Of a stretch of 10,599 nucleotides of DNA, positions 6,371 to 10,599 are shown piece by piece. Source of the stretch: an uncultured Clostridia bacterium. Lineage in GTDB: Bacteria; Bacillota; Clostridia; Christensenellales; UBA1242. Under the pieces are notes generated by a model. The model saw nothing but the letters and a program-made list of their open reading frames with translations. It made no database searches and was not told the DNA's origin. A program made the position numbers and the translations under genes. The stretch spans positions 1 through 10,599 of the forward strand of contig CAMOCH010000028.1 of the NCBI GenBank assembly GCA_946610655.1, written 5' to 3'. Within the stretch, counting starts at the first letter, position 1; the number at the start of each line of letters is the position of its first letter.

Positions 6371-7546
6371 TTATTCTTCCTCTAACTGTTTGCTATAATC
6401 AAAAAAACCTTCTGAATCAAAATACTTATTAACCACTTTTTCAACATGATTTTTATCTTTGCCTGTATAAGCAACAACGGCTTTAAACATATCCAAAAAT
6501 TCTTTTGTTCTTTCTTGCCACATGTTTTTAGGCAAAAATTCATAGCCTATAGTATTTAATTCTTTGTAGACAGCAGAATTAAACACACCACAAATATAAT
6601 GCCCCGCAACCACATTAAAAGCCTCTTTTGCTTTTGCCGCAAATTCTTCTTCATAAGCATAAAATAACATTTTGCATACATTATCACTTAAAGACTTTTC
6701 AACCACTTCATCTGCCATAATTTTTTTATTGATTACGTTTGCAACATTCATAGTTCCTTTGGCACTTAAGTAATCATAAACAATACCAGTGACAAATTGA
6801 TTATAAAAATCTAATTGATAATAATCTAACTCTTCAAAATACTCCATAATCCTATCTGCAATAATACCATCTGTTTCAGAAAGAATACTTTGTGTTGGAA
6901 TAAAATTTTGATTTCTTATTTCATCACAAAAAGATGAATTATGTTCAATTGTATAAATAATGTTCGAAATAAGCCTATACATACCATACTTAGTGCAAAA
7001 TTGTCCTTCTTTGTCAACAAAAATATTATAAAATTGTGGAAAATTTCTATTTTCCAAATCAAAAATTTCCAAAAATTTCTCATTTTTCTTATGCATTGAA
7101 GAATTAATTTGAGAAATATAAGGATTAATACTATTTTTGTTATATTGAGCAATGAGAAAGTTTATTAATTCTGCAATATATTTATTATCTTCTTGTGTTA
7201 AGTTTGTAAGTTGATGTGTTGATGAAATAACACCCTTTGGTTCGAGATCAGTATTACTATTTCCAAAAACAATATTTGTTAAAAATTTATTTTTATGATG
7301 TCCTTCAACCATTCCATAAAGGTTTTTATCATCAGCAAAAAACACAATATAATCGCCACGGAAAAATTTTGCCATAGAGAAATAATATTTATCAATCATT
7401 TGCACAAAACCGATAAATGTCAATTCATCAATTGGCACAAAGTTTGCCTCAAATTTTCCAGAAAAATCACTTTTGCTTGTGCTGTTATATTGCTCTTCGT
7501 ATGTTCTGAAAAATTCAACATCTCCTTTTATTACTAATTTTTCCAT
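6371..7546 (-). CDS. Unknown protein, third paralogue of the operon
   Basis: I do not recognise this 391-residue protein. It is the least acidic of the four (about 58 D/E against 40 K/R) and is rich in Phe, Tyr and Asn, with no signal peptide or membrane segment. The beta-rich N-terminal domain (1 to about 110) carries FFRTYEE (12-18) and a G-F-x4-D-x-Y-Y-F block at 46-56, the equivalent of the G-F/Y-x4-G-x2-Y/F element of proteins 1 and 2. A mostly helical region covers about 115-375, with helices such as 185-200, 227-243 and 290-312. The start ATG follows AAGGGGAG, which overlaps the TAA of the upstream gene (9-nt gap). It is part of the four-gene operon; protein 4 is its closest relative here. 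Function unknown. Confidence 0.85.
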   Translation of the reverse strand: MEKLVIKGDVEFFRTYEEQYNSTSKSDFSGKFEANFVPIDELTFIGFVQMIDKYYFSMAKFFRGDYIVFFADDKNLYGMVEGHHKNKFLTNIVFGNSNTDLEPKGVISSTHQLTNLTQEDNKYIAELINFLIAQYNKNSINPYISQINSSMHKKNEKFLEIFDLENRNFPQFYNIFVDKEGQFCTKYGMYRLISNIIYTIEHNSSFCDEIRNQNFIPTQSILSETDGIIADRIMEYFEELDYYQLDFYNQFVTGIVYDYLSAKGTMNVANVINKKIMADEVVEKSLSDNVCKMLFYAYEEEFAAKAKEAFNVVAGHYICGVFNSAVYKELNTIGYEFLPKNMWQERTKEFLDMFKAVVAYTGKDKNHVEKVVNKYFDSEGFFDYSKQLEEE

Positions 7547-7555
7547 AAACTCCCC

Positions 7556-8887
7556 TTACATTAAATATTCTTCTTGTTTTTCTTCTCCATCATGTTCACT
7601 TGAATCGCCATTTTGTGAATTATAAACAATTTCATCAGCAAGTTCAATCCATGCTTTTAAAGCCACTCCCAATTCATCAGCAGAAAAACCTGCTCTTTCT
7701 GAAAGAAATCTAAACGTGTCATAACAATTTTCAAAAGTTTTTTGTGTTTCAAATTTACTCAATGTTAAATCATTATAAGCTGAATTTAAAAGCAATTTTT
7801 CATCTTCGTTTTCTTGTTTTTCTTCATAATCATCATATTCTTCAACAGTTTTTTGCTCTGTTTGCTCTGATAATTCAACAAAATTAGCAACCTTGCTAAT
7901 TTTATCAAGCACATCATAAGCCAAAGAAACATTTCCATCAGCAATTTCAATCAATCCATACGCCATCAATAACATTGGGTCTTCTTCAATTAATTGTTGT
8001 GATTCTGGGAATAACAATGATTGATAGCAAAGCTCAACATCCATATCTGCTTCACAATCCAATGAGACATAAATTGCATTATACATAATATTAAATAATA
8101 GTTCAAAAGCATTATCATCCATTATTTTTTTATTAGTTTTTTCGCCTTGATAATTTTTATCAACTATATATTGTTTTTTTATTTCTTCTTCAACAACAGA
8201 TTTCAAATCAGCATCAATTTCATCAGTTATATTAAATTCTTCATTGTCACCAATCAAATGTTTTTCAGTTAACATTTTTGAAACTTTTGGACAAATAATA
8301 TTCACTAAATCATCAATATAAACTTTTTGTGAAATGTGATAATGATGAATAACTCCATAATTAATCACTTCTTTAACAGTTTCAAAATATCTTTTTAAAC
8401 TTTCTTCATTTGTAACAATTGCCTTTGCTGTGGCAACATTTTCAACATCTGCAAACTCAAAATTTAAATTGGTTTTTTCAATCACTTTTTTAATTGTCTC
8501 AGCATCTTCAATAATCTCTTCTTTAATTGTTGCAGAAGCTCCATTATATTCAACACACCCACCATTTTCAAAACCATAAGGCATAAACAAAGCGTTGATT
8601 TTGTCCCCAGCAGGTTTTCCAGAAATTGTAAGAGAATACCTGTTACTTATATCAAGCATATAAAGTTTATACTCATCTTCATCAAGCATTTGCCCAACGC
8701 TATAAAATTCTCTGCCATTAATAACTGAATAACCTTTTAAATAATCTTCACTTTCTGCCTTCAAAAAATATGCTTCTCCATAAATTTCTTCAACTTTTTC
8801 TTTTGTATCATTATCAACAAAAAAATCTTCCAAAGTTGAACCATTCACTTTCTTAAAAGTTCCATAAAATTTAATACAGTTTTTCAT
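7556..8887 (-). CDS. Unknown strongly acidic protein, second paralogue, TPR-like segment
   Basis: I do not recognise this 443-residue protein. It is very acidic (about 94 D/E against 43 K/R), without signal peptide or membrane segment. The N-terminal domain (1 to about 120) is beta-rich and pairs with protein 1: KGY-x4-GREF at 51-61, DKIN at 95-98 and MPYGFENG at 102-109 match KGF-x4-GKKY, DKIN and VPYNES there. A helical region follows. Residues 306-330 (MLLMAYGLIEIADGN then SLAYDVLDKI) resemble one TPR-like helix pair, suggesting protein-protein contacts. An acidic low-complexity linker (about 341-363) separates this from a last helical segment (364-422), and the tail after 423 is again acidic. 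ATG at 8887 has AGGAGGAG overlapping the upstream TAG, the strongest SD in the operon. Function unknown. Confidence 0.85.
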   Translation of the reverse strand: MKNCIKFYGTFKKVNGSTLEDFFVDNDTKEKVEEIYGEAYFLKAESEDYLKGYSVINGREFYSVGQMLDEDEYKLYMLDISNRYSLTISGKPAGDKINALFMPYGFENGGCVEYNGASATIKEEIIEDAETIKKVIEKTNLNFEFADVENVATAKAIVTNEESLKRYFETVKEVINYGVIHHYHISQKVYIDDLVNIICPKVSKMLTEKHLIGDNEEFNITDEIDADLKSVVEEEIKKQYIVDKNYQGEKTNKKIMDDNAFELLFNIMYNAIYVSLDCEADMDVELCYQSLLFPESQQLIEEDPMLLMAYGLIEIADGNVSLAYDVLDKISKVANFVELSEQTEQKTVEEYDDYEEKQENEDEKLLLNSAYNDLTLSKFETQKTFENCYDTFRFLSERAGFSADELGVALKAWIELADEIVYNSQNGDSSEHDGEEKQEEYLM

Positions 8888-8895
8888 CTCTCCTC

Positions 8896-10176
8896 CTACT
8901 GCAACATACCCAAATTTTCGGCATATAATAATTCGTCTTCTTCAGATACTGCTTCTTCATTTTCTGCATTATATTCTTCAAAGCAATAAGAAGTTTGTTC
9001 ATTAATTTCATCACACATTTGCTCAAAAGTAAATGTCTGCCAGGTTTTATCGCCATCTTTATGAAGAATTTTTAACTCTTCGTAATAATCTTTCATATGT
9101 TCATAAATACTAAGAATATCAACAATATTTTCTGATGCATATTTTTTATTTTTATCATTTTCTAATCTGTCAATAATATATTTGTCTTCATTATTAGCAG
9201 CGTAAGCATTTTTAAATATATCAATTATTTTTGATGCGTGAATTTTGTTATCTGTTGTTTCACATAATGCATAAGATAAAAGCATATCAACACTTTCACA
9301 GCTCTGCTCCATATATAATGAATTTTTGCTAATCAAATCAACGACATGAAGAGCAACTAAATCTGTTTTATAAAAATCCGAACTATCTTCTGCACTATCA
9401 TCATTTTTTGAAGCCACCTCATAATAGTCCTCCAAAAGTTCTTCTCTTGCTTTTTTATCTATAAAGAAATCATCACAATATTTATCAATAACTTGATTTG
9501 CAATTTCCAAATATTTTTCTTTACTTATTTCAACAATTTCACCCTGTGGCACTTTCAAACTTTTCATATATTCATTAAGATTTTCTTCAACTTCATCAAA
9601 AATATCATAGAATGGAATGTAACTTGATGTGTATATCACAGATAATTCATCACGATATAATTCATCTTTAAAAACATCAAAATCTTCTAATGATTTATAA
9701 CTAACATCACCAAAATTATTATTTACAAAATTTTCAAAATAATCAGGTGCTTTTTCCATAAGTTTGTTATATATTTTTTCAAGATCAAACGCGCTCACTT
9801 TATCATTTTTAAAAAGTTTTGCATTAGAAAAGAACGCTGCTCCAAGCGAGTAACTTTCATTATAAGGAACAAGACAATATGCAATGCTATTGTAATTTTT
9901 ATTAATTTTATCATTTGTGAAACAAAAAGAATACATTTCACCTTTTTCATTTGCATAATAAATTAAAAAATCTTTATCACCCATGTTTTTACCAATGGCA
10001 GGATATTTTTTCCCTTCAACATCAATAAATCCTTTTAAAAAAAGACCCTTATTATACAAACAAACTTCAATATTAACTTTTTTCCCAAACAAAAGTGTGG
10101 CATCAGTGTTGCCAATTTCTTCTTCGTATTCAATGTAATCTCTGACTACTGTGTACTCACCACTTATTTTAAACAC
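8896..10176 (-). CDS. Unknown strongly acidic protein, first paralogue of the operon
   Basis: I do not recognise this 426-residue protein, the promoter-proximal member of the four. It is very acidic (about 89 D/E against 45 K/R), with no signal peptide or membrane segment. The beta-rich N-terminal domain (1 to about 120) contains KGFIDVEGKKYPAIG (48-62), DKIN (89-92) and VPYNESYSLG (103-112), all with counterparts in protein 2. The remainder is largely helical. Residues 297-325 (MLLSYALCETTDN onward) occupy a place like the TPR-like pair of protein 2. The last 28 residues are dominated by Glu, Asp and Ala. The start is a GTG at 10176 with AAGGGGA about 8 nt upstream, placed about 29 nt after the predicted transcription start. 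No nuclease, kinase or other catalytic motif is visible. Confidence 0.85.
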   Translation of the reverse strand: MFKISGEYTVVRDYIEYEEEIGNTDATLLFGKKVNIEVCLYNKGLFLKGFIDVEGKKYPAIGKNMGDKDFLIYYANEKGEMYSFCFTNDKINKNYNSIAYCLVPYNESYSLGAAFFSNAKLFKNDKVSAFDLEKIYNKLMEKAPDYFENFVNNNFGDVSYKSLEDFDVFKDELYRDELSVIYTSSYIPFYDIFDEVEENLNEYMKSLKVPQGEIVEISKEKYLEIANQVIDKYCDDFFIDKKAREELLEDYYEVASKNDDSAEDSSDFYKTDLVALHVVDLISKNSLYMEQSCESVDMLLSYALCETTDNKIHASKIIDIFKNAYAANNEDKYIIDRLENDKNKKYASENIVDILSIYEHMKDYYEELKILHKDGDKTWQTFTFEQMCDEINEQTSYCFEEYNAENEEAVSEEDELLYAENLGMLQ

Positions 10177-10211
10177 TTTTGTTCCCCTTATTTAAGTGCT
10201 TTTGTACTATT

Positions 10212-10239
10212 ATTTTATCATATATAAAATAAGTGTCAA
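10212..10239 (-). promoter_or_regulatory. Extended -10 promoter of the four-gene operon
   Basis: On the minus strand a perfect TTGACA (10239-10234), a 16-bp spacer and TAAAAT (10217-10212, 5 of 6 matches) form a strong sigma-A promoter. It also has the TGn extended -10 motif (TGATAAAAT). Transcription should start near 10205, leaving a leader of about 29 nt before the GTG of the first gene. No operator-like palindrome is evident, so expression may be constitutive and fairly high. Confidence 0.75.
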
Positions 10240-10260
10240 TACCCATATTAAATTTTGCAC

Positions 10261-10287
10261 AAAAAAAATATGCCTGCCGGCATATTA
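10261..10287. terminator. Bidirectional terminator after the membrane protein gene
   Basis: AATATGCC (10267-10274), a TGCC loop and GGCATATT (10279-10286) make an 8-bp stem. On the minus strand it continues into a run of eight T's (10268-10261). On the plus strand it is followed by a T-rich run. The TAA stop of the membrane protein gene (10285-10287) overlaps the edge of the stem. It isolates that gene from the operon promoter 22 nt further on. Confidence 0.85.
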
Positions 10288-10593
10288 TTTTTTATTTTTG
10301 TATTCATTTGGTTTGTTAAGTTTTATAAGGCATGCGTTTATAATTTTTTTGCTTCTTTTAAGAGACACTGCAAACACAAGCGCAAACACAAAACTAACAA
10401 GCAAAAACATTCCCATTTCAGCAGCCATAACAGCTAAAACATTTAAAGCTGATGATGCTGAAAGTCTGATTAAACATTGTATTATTTCATAAACAAATGC
10501 AAACAAAATTGAATATCCAAAGCAAGAAAATACCAAGAATTTTTCTGAAACTTTAACATTGTTTGACTCGTCTTTTTGGGTGTTATAAAACAC
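10285..10593 (-). CDS. Small membrane protein with two hydrophobic helices, 5' end uncertain
   Basis: At least 102 residues, not recognised. The N-terminus is hydrophilic (about 1-17). Hydrophobic segments lie at about 18-42 and 49-78, the second long enough for one long or two short helices. The C-terminus is short and Lys-rich (79-102: KRSKKIINACLIK...), which by the positive-inside rule should be cytoplasmic. The start given is a GTG at 10593 only 6 nt from the window edge. The frame stays open to the edge, so the gene may begin outside the window and this may be only its 3' part. It ends in the terminator at 10261-10287 and is therefore a separate unit from the operon. Function unknown. 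Confidence 0.65.
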   Translation of the reverse strand: MFYNTQKDESNNVKVSEKFLVFSCFGYSILFAFVYEIIQCLIRLSASSALNVLAVMAAEMGMFLLVSFVFALVFAVSLKRSKKIINACLIKLNKPNEYKNKK

Positions 10594-10599
10594 AGAAAC

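Noticed and set aside
10196..10492. Plus-strand open frame of 98 codons
   Set aside because: Antisense to the membrane protein gene and running through its terminator and the operon promoter. No SD of its own.
1..10599. tRNA genes, CRISPR array, transposase or long direct repeats
   Set aside because: None seen on either strand. The only repeated sequences are the twin operators and hairpin arms.

Overview
The window looks like chromosomal DNA from a low-GC member of the Bacillota (Firmicutes). The evidence is AT-rich sequence, strong AGGAGG-type ribosome binding sites, hairpin-plus-T terminators, and GyrA/GyrB of the Gram-positive type read with the standard code (TGG Trp codons; TAA and TAG stops). 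An uncultured gut-type Clostridia lineage is plausible, but this is inference and I cannot name a genus. Nothing seen indicates a plasmid, phage or insertion sequence. There is no tRNA, rRNA or CRISPR array.

Left end (1-500): a 68-residue XRE-family regulator on the minus strand faces away from a 46-residue, Cys-rich mini-protein on the plus strand. Two copies of a CACTAAATWTAGTG palindrome lie between them. The right copy fills the spacer between the -35 and -10 boxes of the mini-protein promoter. That promoter sits so close to the ATG that the mRNA should be leaderless. A terminator of two facing T-tracts separates this pair from gyrA.

Gyrase block (504-4964): gyrB then gyrA, minus strand, translationally coupled (the gyrA SD overlaps the gyrB stop). 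Together they encode the A2B2 topoisomerase that introduces negative supercoils. GyrA has Gly at the quinolone-contact position equivalent to E. coli Asp87, and a GyrA-box (QARGGMG) that departs from consensus. dnaA, dnaN and recF, common neighbours of gyrBA in Bacillota, are not adjacent.

Unknown operon (5044-10239): a strong promoter (TTGACA, 16 bp, TGATAAAAT) drives four tightly packed minus-strand genes of 426, 443, 391 and 415 codons. They end at a clear hairpin terminator just before gyrB. I recognise none of the four proteins. They appear to be divergent paralogues: a beta-rich N-terminal domain of about 100-130 residues followed by a helical region, all net acidic, with no signal peptide or membrane segment. 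By motif, proteins 1 and 2 form one pair and proteins 3 and 4 another, suggesting two rounds of tandem duplication. This is the best candidate for an undescribed system here. Its position next to gyrase may be coincidental, because a terminator separates the two units.

Right end (10261-10599): the 3' part or whole of a small two-helix membrane protein gene, ended by its own bidirectional terminator.
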